From the NCBI RefSeq assembly GCF_003609575.1, contig NZ_MBTA01000012.1, positions 62,001-126,000 on the forward strand: a stretch of 64,000 nucleotides of DNA, in the 5' to 3' direction. The first letter of the stretch is position 1. Every line of letters begins with the position of its first letter. A model generated the notes under the pieces. The model ran no database searches. It was not told the DNA's origin and worked only from the letters and a program-made list of their open reading frames with translations. Position numbers and translations under genes: made by a program. Source of the stretch: Pelobium manganitolerans. GTDB lineage: Bacteria > Bacteroidota > Bacteroidia > Sphingobacteriales > Sphingobacteriaceae. This document shows positions 43,479 through 52,056 of this stretch, one piece after another.

Positions 43479-45512
43479 ATGGATTTTAAAATCAGCTCAC
43501 AGTACCAACCCACCGGCGACCAGCCCACTGCCATAAAAGAATTAGTGAACGGCATAATGGCCGGCGAAAATTACCAGACTTTGCTGGGCGTAACGGGTTC
43601 GGGAAAAACCTTTACGGTGGCCAACGTAATTGAGCAAACCCAAAAGCCCACGCTTATTTTAAGCCACAATAAAACCCTTGCCGCGCAGTTGTACGGCGAG
43701 TTTAAGCAGTTTTTTCCGGATAACGCGGTAAACTACTTTGTGTCTTATTACGATTATTACCAGCCCGAGGCTTTTTTGCCCACTACCAATACTTACATAG
43801 AGAAAGACCTGCAGATTAACGATGAGATAGAAAAATTGCGTTTGCGCACTACCTCTGCCCTCATGAGCGGCCGGCGCGATGTGATTGTGGTTTCGTCCAT
43901 TTCCTGCATTTACGGTATGGGTAACCCCGAAGATTTTTCTAATTCGGTTTTCCGCTTTGGGGTAGGCACGCGCATCAGTCGCAACGCTTTTTTGCACCGT
44001 TTGGTCGAGATTTTATACGCCCGCACTACCGCAGATTTTAAGCGCGGAACTTTTAGAGTAAAGGGCGATACGGTAGATATTTATCCGGCTTATTTGGATT
44101 TGGCCTACCGCATTTCTTTTTTTGGTGATGATATCGAAGAGATTTCGGCCATTGACCCCGCCAGTGGCAAAACGCTGGAGAAAATGGATCAGGTTGCGAT
44201 TTTCCCGGCAAACCTTTTTGTGACGCCAAGGGATAGATTTACCAGTGTTTTGCACCAAATTGGCGAAGATATGGTTGACCGTAAAGCGCAGCTAGAGCGT
44301 GATGGGCGATATCTGGAAGCCAAACGCCTGGAAGAACGTACCAATTATGATTTAGAAATGATGCGCGAGCTGGGCTATTGTTCGGGTATCGAAAACTATT
44401 CGCGTTACTTTGACAACCGCAAACCTGGCGCAAGGCCTTTCTGCTTGTTGGATTATTTTCCGGATGATTACCTGATGGTGATTGATGAAAGCCACGTGAC
44501 CGTTCCGCAGATACGTGCAATGTACGGTGGCGACCGTTCGCGCAAGCTTTCTTTAGTTGAATACGGCTTCCGCCTACCGGCTGCTTTAGATAACCGCCCG
44601 CTTAATTTTACCGAATTTGAAAGTTTAGCGCCACAAACCATCTACGTAAGTGCAACCCCTGGCGATTATGAGCTGGAGAAAACCGAAGGCGTTTTTGTGG
44701 AGCAGGTGATTCGCCCAACAGGGCTTTTAGATCCGCTGATTGAGGTGAGGCCGGTGGGCAACCAAGTAGATGATTTGCTGGATGAGATAGATAAAACCAT
44801 TCAAATGGGCGACCGCGTTTTGGTGACTACCTTAACCAAGCGCATGGCAGAGGAATTGGCGAAATATATGGACCGCTTGAATATTAAGGCGCGTTATATC
44901 CACTCGGAAATTAAGACCTTAGAGCGTGTAGAAATTTTACGCGGTTTGCGCTTGGGCGAATTTGATGTACTGATAGGCATTAACCTATTGCGCGAGGGTT
45001 TGGACTTGCCCGAAGTTTCCTTGGTAGCCATTTTAGATGCCGATAAAGAGGGCTTTTTACGCTCCGAACGTTCTTTGATACAAACCATTGGCCGCGCTGC
45101 GCGTAACGACCGTGGCCGGGTAATTATGTATGCCGATACCATTACGGACTCTATGCAACAAACGATTGATGAAACAGAGCGCCGGCGCGAGAAGCAGATT
45201 AAGTACAATGAAGAGCATGGCATTGTGCCTAAAACAGTAGGCAAATCTAAAGAAGCTATTATTGAGCAAACTTCTGTTATGGATTTTAAAGGTGGCGTGC
45301 AGCAAATTTATACCGAAGAAGATGCCGAGGTTACTTTGGCCGCCGATCCAATTGTAGCTTATATGACCAAAGCAGATATGAAAAAGTCTTTGGAGAAAAC
45401 AAAAAAAGAGATGCAAACCGCTGCCAAGGAGCTCAACTTTTTGTTGGCTGCCAAACTGCGCGACGAGATGTATGCGCTAGAAAAAATGATGGTAGAAAAG
45501 TTTGGCGCGTAA
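43479..45512 (+). CDS. uvrB: Excinuclease ABC subunit B
   Basis: 677 residues. Walker A GVTGSGKT near residue 38-45; the beta-hairpin region SYYDYYQPEAFLPTTNTYIE that inserts between DNA strands; helicase motif II DESH; motif VI IQTIGRAARN; and the C-terminal UVR helix hairpin (KEMQTAAKELNFLLAAKLRD) that binds UvrC. With UvrA it verifies bulky lesions and loads UvrC in nucleotide excision repair. It is preceded by a compact promoter and an orphan terminator. uvrA and uvrC are not in the window. Confidence 0.98.
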   Translation: MDFKISSQYQPTGDQPTAIKELVNGIMAGENYQTLLGVTGSGKTFTVANVIEQTQKPTLILSHNKTLAAQLYGEFKQFFPDNAVNYFVSYYDYYQPEAFLPTTNTYIEKDLQINDEIEKLRLRTTSALMSGRRDVIVVSSISCIYGMGNPEDFSNSVFRFGVGTRISRNAFLHRLVEILYARTTADFKRGTFRVKGDTVDIYPAYLDLAYRISFFGDDIEEISAIDPASGKTLEKMDQVAIFPANLFVTPRDRFTSVLHQIGEDMVDRKAQLERDGRYLEAKRLEERTNYDLEMMRELGYCSGIENYSRYFDNRKPGARPFCLLDYFPDDYLMVIDESHVTVPQIRAMYGGDRSRKLSLVEYGFRLPAALDNRPLNFTEFESLAPQTIYVSATPGDYELEKTEGVFVEQVIRPTGLLDPLIEVRPVGNQVDDLLDEIDKTIQMGDRVLVTTLTKRMAEELAKYMDRLNIKARYIHSEIKTLERVEILRGLRLGEFDVLIGINLLREGLDLPEVSLVAILDADKEGFLRSERSLIQTIGRAARNDRGRVIMYADTITDSMQQTIDETERRREKQIKYNEEHGIVPKTVGKSKEAIIEQTSVMDFKGGVQQIYTEEDAEVTLAADPIVAYMTKADMKKSLEKTKKEMQTAAKELNFLLAAKLRDEMYALEKMMVEKFGA

Positions 45513-45550
45513 CATTACGCTATAATTATAGTCGGACTTTAAGAAAAAAT

Positions 45551-45558
45551 TATATTTG
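45551..45558 (+). promoter_or_regulatory. Promoter -7 element of the DUF4834 gene
   Basis: TATATTTG, identical to the uvrB element, ends 5 bases before the ATG at 45564, again implying a very short or absent leader. Confidence 0.5.
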
Positions 45559-45563
45559 TAACG

Positions 45564-45836
45564 ATGGGATTTTTGAAGTTTTTAATCATCAGCATTTGCG
45601 TGCTTTATCTGTTGCGTGCACTCGCGCGTATTTTTCTGCCTTTTTTATTCAAGAAGGTGGTTAGCAACATGCAGGAGAAGATGAACAACCAACAAGCTGC
45701 TTACGAGAAATATCATAACCAAAACCAAAAACCAGAAGGTACCGTTTCCGTAGATTACGTTCCGCCGGTAAAACCACAGAAAAAACCGAGTTTAGATAAT
45801 GCCGGTGAATTTGTGGATTACGAGGAGGTGAAGTAA
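45564..45836 (+). CDS. DUF4834 family small membrane protein
   Basis: 90 residues: one N-terminal membrane helix (5-30, FLIISICVLYLLRALARIFLP), then a basic FKKVVSNMQEKM segment and a polar, proline-rich tail ending AGEFVDYEEVK. This form is typical of DUF4834, a small family of Bacteroidota with no known role. It is separated from uvrB by 51 bases that contain its own promoter element. Confidence 0.85.
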   Translation: MGFLKFLIISICVLYLLRALARIFLPFLFKKVVSNMQEKMNNQQAAYEKYHNQNQKPEGTVSVDYVPPVKPQKKPSLDNAGEFVDYEEVK

Positions 45837-46010
45837 GAAAGTTCATTAGTTCAAGATTCATTGGTCATTAGTAAAAGGCAGAAAAAGGGAAAGGTAAAAA
45901 GTCAAAATATCGGCAGTTTTGATGCCTGATACTTGCTACGCTAAGCGGAATCCATAGGGAAAAGTAAAGGTGTGTGATTTTTAAGTCGAATTTCTCGGTT
46001 TATCTTAAAA
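45837..46010. other. Degenerate spacer
   Basis: Text such as gttcattagttcaagattca / ttggtcattagtaaaaggc and gggaaaggtaaaaagtc, in the same style as other gaps of this window. No gene or terminator. Confidence 0.4.
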
Positions 46011-46014
46011 TCAT

Positions 46015-46037
46015 TACTTTTGAAATCATCTGATGAT
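46015..46037 (+). promoter_or_regulatory. Promoter element and palindrome before the FadR-type gene
   Basis: TACTTTTG (46015-46022) matches TAnnTTTG. Two bases later the 13-bp perfect palindrome ATCATC-T-GATGAT (46025-46037) would cover the transcription start, a usual place for an autorepressor operator of GntR proteins. Confidence 0.5.
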
Positions 46038-46054
46038 ATGATGAATTTTAGAAA

Positions 46055-46708
46055 ATGATCAAAAAGAAATCTTTGGCCGAAGAAGTTGCGGAAGCCTTGA
46101 GGAAAGATATCATAAAGGGGAAATATCTGCTGGACGAGAAGTTGCCGATAGAACCCGAGCTTATGAAACGCTTCGGCGTTGGCAGGTCTAGCATCCGCGA
46201 AGCCATTAAGTTACTCTCTAATGCCGGTTTTTTACGCGTACAACAGGGTTTAGGAACTTTTGTAAACTGCGTGAACGCGCAAGATGGCGCTTTAGATGAA
46301 CGTCTAAAACGCGCCAATATTGAAGAACTGCAAGAAGTTAGGCAACTTTTGGAGATGAAAATTGCCGAGAAAGCTGCGCTGAACCGCTCCGAAGTGGACA
46401 TTGCCAAGCTACGCCAATATTTAGATCAACGCATTTCTTATGCCGAAGCCAACGACATCTTAAATTGTATAGAAGCCGACATTAACTTCCACACGGCATT
46501 GGCGGAAGCATCTCGAAACGAATTGCTGACAGATTTATACCAAACATCATCTAAACATGTGAAAAATTGGTTCATCAGCATCTATACAGAAACTACCGAT
46601 TTTCAGATATCGCATCCCCTGCACGAGAAGCTTCTGCAACATATCATTAAGCAAGAAGCAGAAAAGGCTTTTGAAACCGTAAAAAGAATTATCAGGCACC
46701 AGTATTAA
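46055..46708 (+). CDS. GntR-family transcriptional regulator, FadR/FCD subfamily
   Basis: 217 residues. The N-terminal winged helix (about 5-72) includes LAEEVAEALRKDIIKGKY, LPIEPELMKRFGVGRSSIREA and LRVQQGLGTFV. The C-terminal all-helical FCD ligand domain (about 90-215) has metal-binding-type His/Asp positions (ADINFHTALAEAS, HPLHEKLLQHI). FCD regulators sense small organic acids or lipids. It sits 47 bases upstream of the MFS transporter, which is its probable target, and has a palindrome over its own promoter. Confidence 0.93.
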   Translation: MIKKKSLAEEVAEALRKDIIKGKYLLDEKLPIEPELMKRFGVGRSSIREAIKLLSNAGFLRVQQGLGTFVNCVNAQDGALDERLKRANIEELQEVRQLLEMKIAEKAALNRSEVDIAKLRQYLDQRISYAEANDILNCIEADINFHTALAEASRNELLTDLYQTSSKHVKNWFISIYTETTDFQISHPLHEKLLQHIIKQEAEKAFETVKRIIRHQY

Positions 46709-46755
46709 AGAGAGATGTTCGATTGTGAAACGTCGGAACCATATATAACAAAGCA

Positions 46756-47973
46756 ATGCAAACAACAGACAGGCCATTACAAAAAAACGCTTCGGCAACC
46801 GTTTATTCGGTTTTATTTACCATCAGCATCGCGCATTTGCTAAACGATATGATGCAGTCGGTAATACCGGCAATTTACCCCATGATTAAAACCAATTTCA
46901 ACCTTTCATTTACGCAAATTGGTTTAATCACTTTCTGCTTTCAGCTTAGCGCTTCTATTTTACAGCCTTTTGTGGGTTTATATACCGATAAAACACCCCG
47001 TCCGTTTTCGTTAGCCACAGGTATGATGTTTACTTTGGGCGGTTTGTTGTCACTTTCTTGGGCTTCAAATTTTTGGTGGCTTCTGTTTTCCGTGTGCTTA
47101 ATTGGTATGGGTTCGTCCATATTCCATCCCGAATCCTCACGCGTGGCACATATGGCATCCGGAGGTAAAAAAGGCTTGGCACAATCCATATTTCAAGTGG
47201 GCGGTAATGCCGGCAGCGCCATCGGACCATTATTAGCCGCTTTAATTGTAGTTCCATACGGCCAATTCTACATCATTTGGTTTGCTTTAGCGGCCGTAAT
47301 TGCCATTATTTTGCTTATCCAAATTGGTAAATGGTACAAAAACCATCTGTATTTAAAGCAGCAAAGGCCGGCCAAAGCTATTGATCTGGAAAAACCTGCC
47401 TTACCCCGAAAAACGGTAATTAGCTCTATTGTAATTTTACTGGTGCTGATATTCTCCAAGTACTTTTACATGACCAGCATCACCAGCTATTTTACCTTTT
47501 TCTTAATCGATAAATTCCACGTATCGGTACAGGCGTCGCAAATACATTTATTCGCATTCTTAGCGGCCGTTGCTGCCGGCACCATGATTGGTGGCCCTTT
47601 GGGCGATAGGTTTGGCCGTAAATACATCATCTGGATTTCTATTTTAGGTGTAGCCCCATTTACTTTAATGTTGCCTTATGCGAGCCTGTTTTGGACGGGT
47701 GTATTGTCTGTTATAATCGGTTTTATACTTTCTTCTGCCTTTTCGGCGATATTGGTTTACGCCACAGATTTAATTCCCGGAAAAGTTGGGATGATTGCCG
47801 GTTTATTCTTCGGTTTTGCCTTCGGGATGGGCGGCATTGGTTCGGCATTGCTGGGCTGGCTTGCGGACCATACCAGCATAGCCTATGTTTTTAAAATTTG
47901 CGCGTTTTTACCGCTAATCGGTATCATCACTGGCTTTTTGCCCAATATTGAGCATCATCGCGCAAGCGAATAA
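46756..47973 (+). CDS. MFS transporter, fosmidomycin-resistance (Fsr)-like
   Basis: 405 residues with twelve predicted membrane segments. The opening ISIAHLLNDMMQSVIPAIYP, the PFVGLYTDKTPRPFSLATG loop and SSIFHPESSRVAHMASGGKK are typical of the Fsr subgroup. Fsr exports fosmidomycin in E. coli; natural substrates of Bacteroidota members are unknown and uptake of a carbon source is possible. The upstream FCD regulator suggests induction by a small acid. It converges with plsC with no clear terminator between them. Confidence 0.88.
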   Translation: MQTTDRPLQKNASATVYSVLFTISIAHLLNDMMQSVIPAIYPMIKTNFNLSFTQIGLITFCFQLSASILQPFVGLYTDKTPRPFSLATGMMFTLGGLLSLSWASNFWWLLFSVCLIGMGSSIFHPESSRVAHMASGGKKGLAQSIFQVGGNAGSAIGPLLAALIVVPYGQFYIIWFALAAVIAIILLIQIGKWYKNHLYLKQQRPAKAIDLEKPALPRKTVISSIVILLVLIFSKYFYMTSITSYFTFFLIDKFHVSVQASQIHLFAFLAAVAAGTMIGGPLGDRFGRKYIIWISILGVAPFTLMLPYASLFWTGVLSVIIGFILSSAFSAILVYATDLIPGKVGMIAGLFFGFAFGMGGIGSALLGWLADHTSIAYVFKICAFLPLIGIITGFLPNIEHHRASE

Positions 47974-48017
47974 AAATTTTGGTGATTGATTGTTGGAGTA
48001 CAGGACTGAGGTTTGGG

Positions 48018-48752
48018 TTATTTCTCGATAAATTCCCTTACTTCGGTCTCTGCTTGTTTAATAAGTGCCAATACATCTTTACCGGCAGGTTCAATGGGTT
48101 GCAGTACCGTAAACTTTAAGGGAATAAAAGCATGAAGCCAAACCGAACCGTTTTTAACCACTTTCCAAGAGTTTTCAATAGCAATAGGAACAATAAGCGC
48201 ATCAGGCGCTTTCTTCAGCAACACCGAAATTCCGCCTATTTGAAATTCTTTCATCACTCCGTTTTTGGAGCGGGTACCTTCAGGGAAAATCACTGCGGAC
48301 CAGATATTCTTTTGCATACGCTCGCCCAACTTCATAATTTCGCCTAAAGATTGTTTTTTATCCTTACGGTCGATGTTGGCACCGCCGCCATATTTAAGGT
48401 TAAAAGAAATGGAAGGGATGTTTTTGGTCAGCTCAATTTTGGAGATAAACTTTGCGTGATATTTGCGCAAAAACCAGATCAAAGGCGGAATATCGTACAT
48501 GCTTTGGTGGTTGGCCGCAAAAATTATTGGCCGGTTTGTTGGCAAGTTATGATGGTTCACAAACTTTACCGTATTGCCCAAAATATAGTAAGCGCTGGTG
48601 AGGAAAAAGTTGAGCCAATCTACCGATGTTTTGTGTGCTTTATAACCGCCAATCTTTAAGCTGAGCCACTGTATAGGCTGAAATACAATTAGGATGATAA
48701 AGAAAGCCAAATGGTGTAGCGGGCTTAAAAGGAAGCCGAAAAATCTGCTCAT
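48018..48752 (-). CDS. plsC: 1-acyl-sn-glycerol-3-phosphate acyltransferase
   Basis: 244 residues. An N-terminal membrane segment (about 8-28) is followed by the catalytic motif NHQSMYDIPP (HX4D) near residue 82, block II-type KIELTKNIPSI, block III FPEGTRSKNG and block IV VPIAIENSW. It adds the second acyl chain in phosphatidic acid synthesis at the inner membrane. Being one of several possible paralogues in such genomes, the lysophosphatidate substrate is inferred. It lies 16 bases downstream of the Nudix gene. Confidence 0.9.
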   Translation of the reverse strand: MSRFFGFLLSPLHHLAFFIILIVFQPIQWLSLKIGGYKAHKTSVDWLNFFLTSAYYILGNTVKFVNHHNLPTNRPIIFAANHQSMYDIPPLIWFLRKYHAKFISKIELTKNIPSISFNLKYGGGANIDRKDKKQSLGEIMKLGERMQKNIWSAVIFPEGTRSKNGVMKEFQIGGISVLLKKAPDALIVPIAIENSWKVVKNGSVWLHAFIPLKFTVLQPIEPAGKDVLALIKQAETEVREFIEK

Positions 48753-48768
48753 AACTGCAAATATAAAA

Positions 48769-49317
48769 TCAAAAACCTTCTCTCATTAATTTAACGCGCA
48801 ATATCCCGGCAACGGTTAATGAGTCGGTGATTTCTCCATTTACCACCATTTGGTATACCTCTTCAAAAGGCATTTTTTTTACTTCCAACTGCTCGGTTTC
48901 TTCTGGCTGTGGGGCAAACTGCTCAAACCCCGAAGCCAAGTAAAGCACACCTAACTCGTCGCTCACAGAATTTGAAAGGTGCATCCGTAAAACCTCTTTC
49001 CACTTTTGGGCAACTAAACCCGTTTCTTCCAAAAGCTCGCGCTTTGCAGCATCAAGCGGTTCTTCAGTTAAGGGACCGCCGCCTTCTGGCAACTCCCAAG
49101 AGTAAGCTTTTAACGGATAGCGGTATTGGCCTACCAAATAAATTTGGTCATCCGTATCTATCGCGATGATGCCGATGGCTAAATTTTTAAAGTGAACTTC
49201 GCCGTAAATGCCGCTTCCGCCAGATGGATTGATGACTTGGTGCTCTGTAAGCCTAATCCAAGGGTTGTCATAAATTTGCTTACTGCCTAAAGTTTGCCAA
49301 GGGTTGCTATCGTGCAT
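48769..49317 (-). CDS. Nudix hydrolase, ADP-ribose pyrophosphatase-like
   Basis: 182 residues. The Nudix box is G-PLTEE-PLDAAKRELLEETGL, fitting GX5EX7REUXEEXGU. YRYPLKAYSWELPEGGG before it and an LASGFEQFAPQPEETEQLE segment after it suggest the ADP-ribose/nucleotide-sugar group. It cleaves nucleoside diphosphate-linked compounds with a divalent metal. It is in a minus-strand run with the small membrane protein and rhodanese upstream and plsC downstream. Confidence 0.92.
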   Translation of the reverse strand: MHDSNPWQTLGSKQIYDNPWIRLTEHQVINPSGGSGIYGEVHFKNLAIGIIAIDTDDQIYLVGQYRYPLKAYSWELPEGGGPLTEEPLDAAKRELLEETGLVAQKWKEVLRMHLSNSVSDELGVLYLASGFEQFAPQPEETEQLEVKKMPFEEVYQMVVNGEITDSLTVAGILRVKLMREGF

Positions 49318-49325
49318 GATGAAAT

Positions 49326-49562
49326 TTAGCGCTTCTTCTTTTTACCGGAATTTGGGACTGTTTTTGCTTCGGATTTTCTGCGGATTTCATCACGCACCAT
49401 TTTGGTGTGCCTGATTTTATAATACACGCTTAAACCGAAAGCAGCGGCGCATAAAAGCGGGATAAAATAATAATTACCGGCTTTGTAACCGTAAAAACCG
49501 ATGATTACCGAGCCGATAATTAAAAAATTTAGTACGATACTGAACAGAAAATGCTTAAACAT
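49326..49562 (-). CDS. Small two-span membrane protein
   Basis: 78 residues with hydrophobic segments at about 5-25 and 32-48 and a strongly basic tail (IRHTKMVRDEIRRKSEAK ... KKKKR). Its form resembles the DUF6358-type proteins of Sphingobacteriaceae, but this is weakly supported. The start codon shares one base with the stop of the upstream rhodanese gene (TAATG), indicating translational coupling. Confidence 0.75.
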   Translation of the reverse strand: MFKHFLFSIVLNFLIIGSVIIGFYGYKAGNYYFIPLLCAAAFGLSVYYKIRHTKMVRDEIRRKSEAKTVPNSGKKKKR

Positions 49563-49879
49563 TAGTAAACCTGCATATCATTATCATACTCTGCCGCCCA
49601 AGCCAAAATGCCGCCTTTTAAGTTATATAAATTGGTGTAACCTAAATTTTGCTCCAGTTGTGCGCAAGCATTAGCGCTTCTGGCTCCGCTGCGGCACTGC
49701 ATCACCACCGGCACGTCTTTACGGATTTTATCGGCTTCGATAACTACACCTGCTAAAGGAATATTTTCTCCTTCTATGTTAGACATTTCGTATTCAAAAG
49801 GCTCGCGGACATCAATTAATTGAAAGTCTTTGCCTTCATCTTTCCATTGTTTAAGTTCTTCTACGCTTATTTCTTTCAT
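49562..49879 (-). CDS. Single-domain rhodanese-like protein
   Basis: 105 residues, one rhodanese domain. The CH2A-type block QLIDVREPFEYEMSNIEG is followed by the active-site loop VMQCRSGARS with catalytic Cys, and by LKGGILAWAAEYD at the end. It transfers sulfane sulfur in the cytoplasm. It is the first gene of a short minus-strand operon ahead of a membrane protein, Nudix hydrolase and plsC. Confidence 0.93.
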   Translation of the reverse strand: MKEISVEELKQWKDEGKDFQLIDVREPFEYEMSNIEGENIPLAGVVIEADKIRKDVPVVMQCRSGARSANACAQLEQNLGYTNLYNLKGGILAWAAEYDNDMQVY

Positions 49880-50056
49880 GATTTTACTGTGTTATTGAAA
49901 TTCAAATTTAGAAAAATAAAGTTTGACAAGGAGGCAATTGCTATTGATAATAAGATGGAGATAAAATCTGATTCGGGCAGCTTTGAATCTGTCTTGTTTA
50001 GCCAAGCTTGTTAAGCGATAAAAACATCACCCCGGGATTGTTTTTTACTAAACCAA

Positions 50057-51988
50057 TTAGCGCCTTTTCACGGTTAAGCTATTGTCAATCATATGCGCAT
50101 TGTACTGTTGTATAAATGCTTTTAGGTAACGTTCCATTTTGGCAACCAGCAAGGGTTCTTGTTTCAACAGGTTGTTTTTTAGAAGTATATCTTCCCGGTA
50201 ATTGTAAAGTTTAATTGCTTTGCCATCTCGCGAAAGCATTACATAATCGCCCACCATAATTTGGTAATCCCCGTCAATGGTGTTAATTACAAAATGTTCT
50301 TTGGGGTTCAGCATATCGTTCCCAAAAGCAAAATAAGGTTTTGGGTAATGCAGATAATTCATAATGGTAGGGAAAATATCAATTTGTTGCACTGGCGCAT
50401 CTATCTGTCCCTTTAATTCTCCAGAGGGGTCAAAAATAATAATCGGCACGGCATAGGCACCTATCGAGGTTTTGTATTCATCGTGCCAGGCCACGGTAGA
50501 ATGATCTGCCGTAAGCACAAAAATTGTGTTTTTGTACCAGGGCATTTTAGACGCTGTTTGAAAAAATTTGCGCAAAGCCATATCGCTGTAACCGATATTT
50601 TGGTGTATGGGCAAAGTCCCTTTCGGGAATTTCCCCTCGTATTTCTCTGGGACTTTAAACGGATGGTGCGATGAAAGCGTGAACACGTTGCTAAAGAACG
50701 GTTGCGGGAAAGTATTCATTTTATTGGCCCAAAATTGTAAAAATGGCTCGTCCCAAATGCCCCAAATGCCGTCAAAATCCGCATCGTTATTATACTCTGT
50801 TTTGCCATAGTAATGTTTAATGCCTGCCATGTTTATAAATGAACTAAACCCCATAGAACCGTTGGGTGCACCGTGGAAGAACGAAGTGTGATAACCTTCT
50901 TTGCCCAACAAACCGCCCAAGCTGTTAATACGGTTGCCCGAGTAATAGCCTAAAACAAAAGGTTCATTAATTCCGGGGATGCTGGCAATAACAGATGGTA
51001 AGCCTTCTATAGATTTACGGCCGTTGGCATAAGCGTTATTGAATGATAGCGAAACAGATTTTAAGGAATCAAGAAAGGGCGCGTAGCCTTTATATTTGCC
51101 GCCTTCTAGAGTAGGGTTAAAAGCACCAATGTATTCTCGGCTAAAACTCTCCAGCACTAAAACAACAACGTTCTTTTTGTTAAATGCTTGGCTGGTGTCG
51201 GGCAGTTTAACAGGATTGTAAATGCTGTCTAAAGTAGCCTGATTAAAATAATCCCGTTTTTTTAGCGGTTTAGTGCTGATTGTTCTGATTACTGAAAAAG
51301 GAGTATTAATAACGATGTTGATTTGCGCCGGATCTTTAACAAACTCGCCCGCATTGCTTACGGTAATTGGGCGCGTGCTGTGTCTAAAACCTCCGCGCAG
51401 GCCTGCTACACAAAACCAGGCCAAAAGCAGCATTATCCCCACAGAACTGCTGTAATACAAAATTTTTGATGGGATGTTGGGTTTTTGGGTTTTTATGCGC
51501 TTATAAAGCCAAACCATCAGCGCAAGCATAGCTATGTATAGCAGGGTGATATACCAATAATCTATGAAAATGAATTTGATGAACAAACTCCCTAAGTTTT
51601 CCTCATTAGAGAACTGCGCAAAAGCCGAAAAAGTGGTTCTTTTTAAAGTGAAAGGATAGTATACGATGTCGCCGGCGTTAGCGGCCAAACCTATTGCGTT
51701 GGTGACAAAGAATACCCATTTGAAAGTTTTTTGATAATTGCGACTGTAAACAAAGGGGAAAGGCAAAATTTGACTGAGGATGAACAGCAGATTGAGGTAT
51801 AAAATTGCACTTAAATCAAACTTTAGGCCGCCCAAAAATATGCGCACAAGCTCTTCAAAATGCAATCCGGGGAAGTTGCTTAGGTTAAACAGCAAAAATA
51901 AAGCACGGGAAATGGTATAAAGAAGAAAAATGATGAGCAACCTAAGCATCAGAGCGATGTAGACGTTGCCTTTAAGATATTTTAACAT
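50057..51988 (-). CDS. LTA synthase-like membrane sulfatase
   Basis: 643 residues. Five membrane segments in the first ~200 residues are followed by an extracytoplasmic alkaline-phosphatase-fold domain (about 265-600): VVLVLESFSREYIGAF (metal Glu), the nucleophile loop NGRKSIEGLPS (Ser in place of the Thr of LtaS), FTLSSHHPF and TADHSTVAWHDE. In Gram-negative bacteria such enzymes move phosphoglycerol or phosphoethanolamine groups onto envelope glycans or lipids. The exact donor is unknown. No polymer genes adjoin it. Confidence 0.9.
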   Translation of the reverse strand: MLKYLKGNVYIALMLRLLIIFLLYTISRALFLLFNLSNFPGLHFEELVRIFLGGLKFDLSAILYLNLLFILSQILPFPFVYSRNYQKTFKWVFFVTNAIGLAANAGDIVYYPFTLKRTTFSAFAQFSNEENLGSLFIKFIFIDYWYITLLYIAMLALMVWLYKRIKTQKPNIPSKILYYSSSVGIMLLLAWFCVAGLRGGFRHSTRPITVSNAGEFVKDPAQINIVINTPFSVIRTISTKPLKKRDYFNQATLDSIYNPVKLPDTSQAFNKKNVVVLVLESFSREYIGAFNPTLEGGKYKGYAPFLDSLKSVSLSFNNAYANGRKSIEGLPSVIASIPGINEPFVLGYYSGNRINSLGGLLGKEGYHTSFFHGAPNGSMGFSSFINMAGIKHYYGKTEYNNDADFDGIWGIWDEPFLQFWANKMNTFPQPFFSNVFTLSSHHPFKVPEKYEGKFPKGTLPIHQNIGYSDMALRKFFQTASKMPWYKNTIFVLTADHSTVAWHDEYKTSIGAYAVPIIIFDPSGELKGQIDAPVQQIDIFPTIMNYLHYPKPYFAFGNDMLNPKEHFVINTIDGDYQIMVGDYVMLSRDGKAIKLYNYREDILLKNNLLKQEPLLVAKMERYLKAFIQQYNAHMIDNSLTVKRR

Positions 51989-52056
51989 TTGCGCTTAGGG
52001 AATTACGCGACAAAGTTAAGATAAAAATGGAATTACATTTTTTTAGCCGCCCTGAT

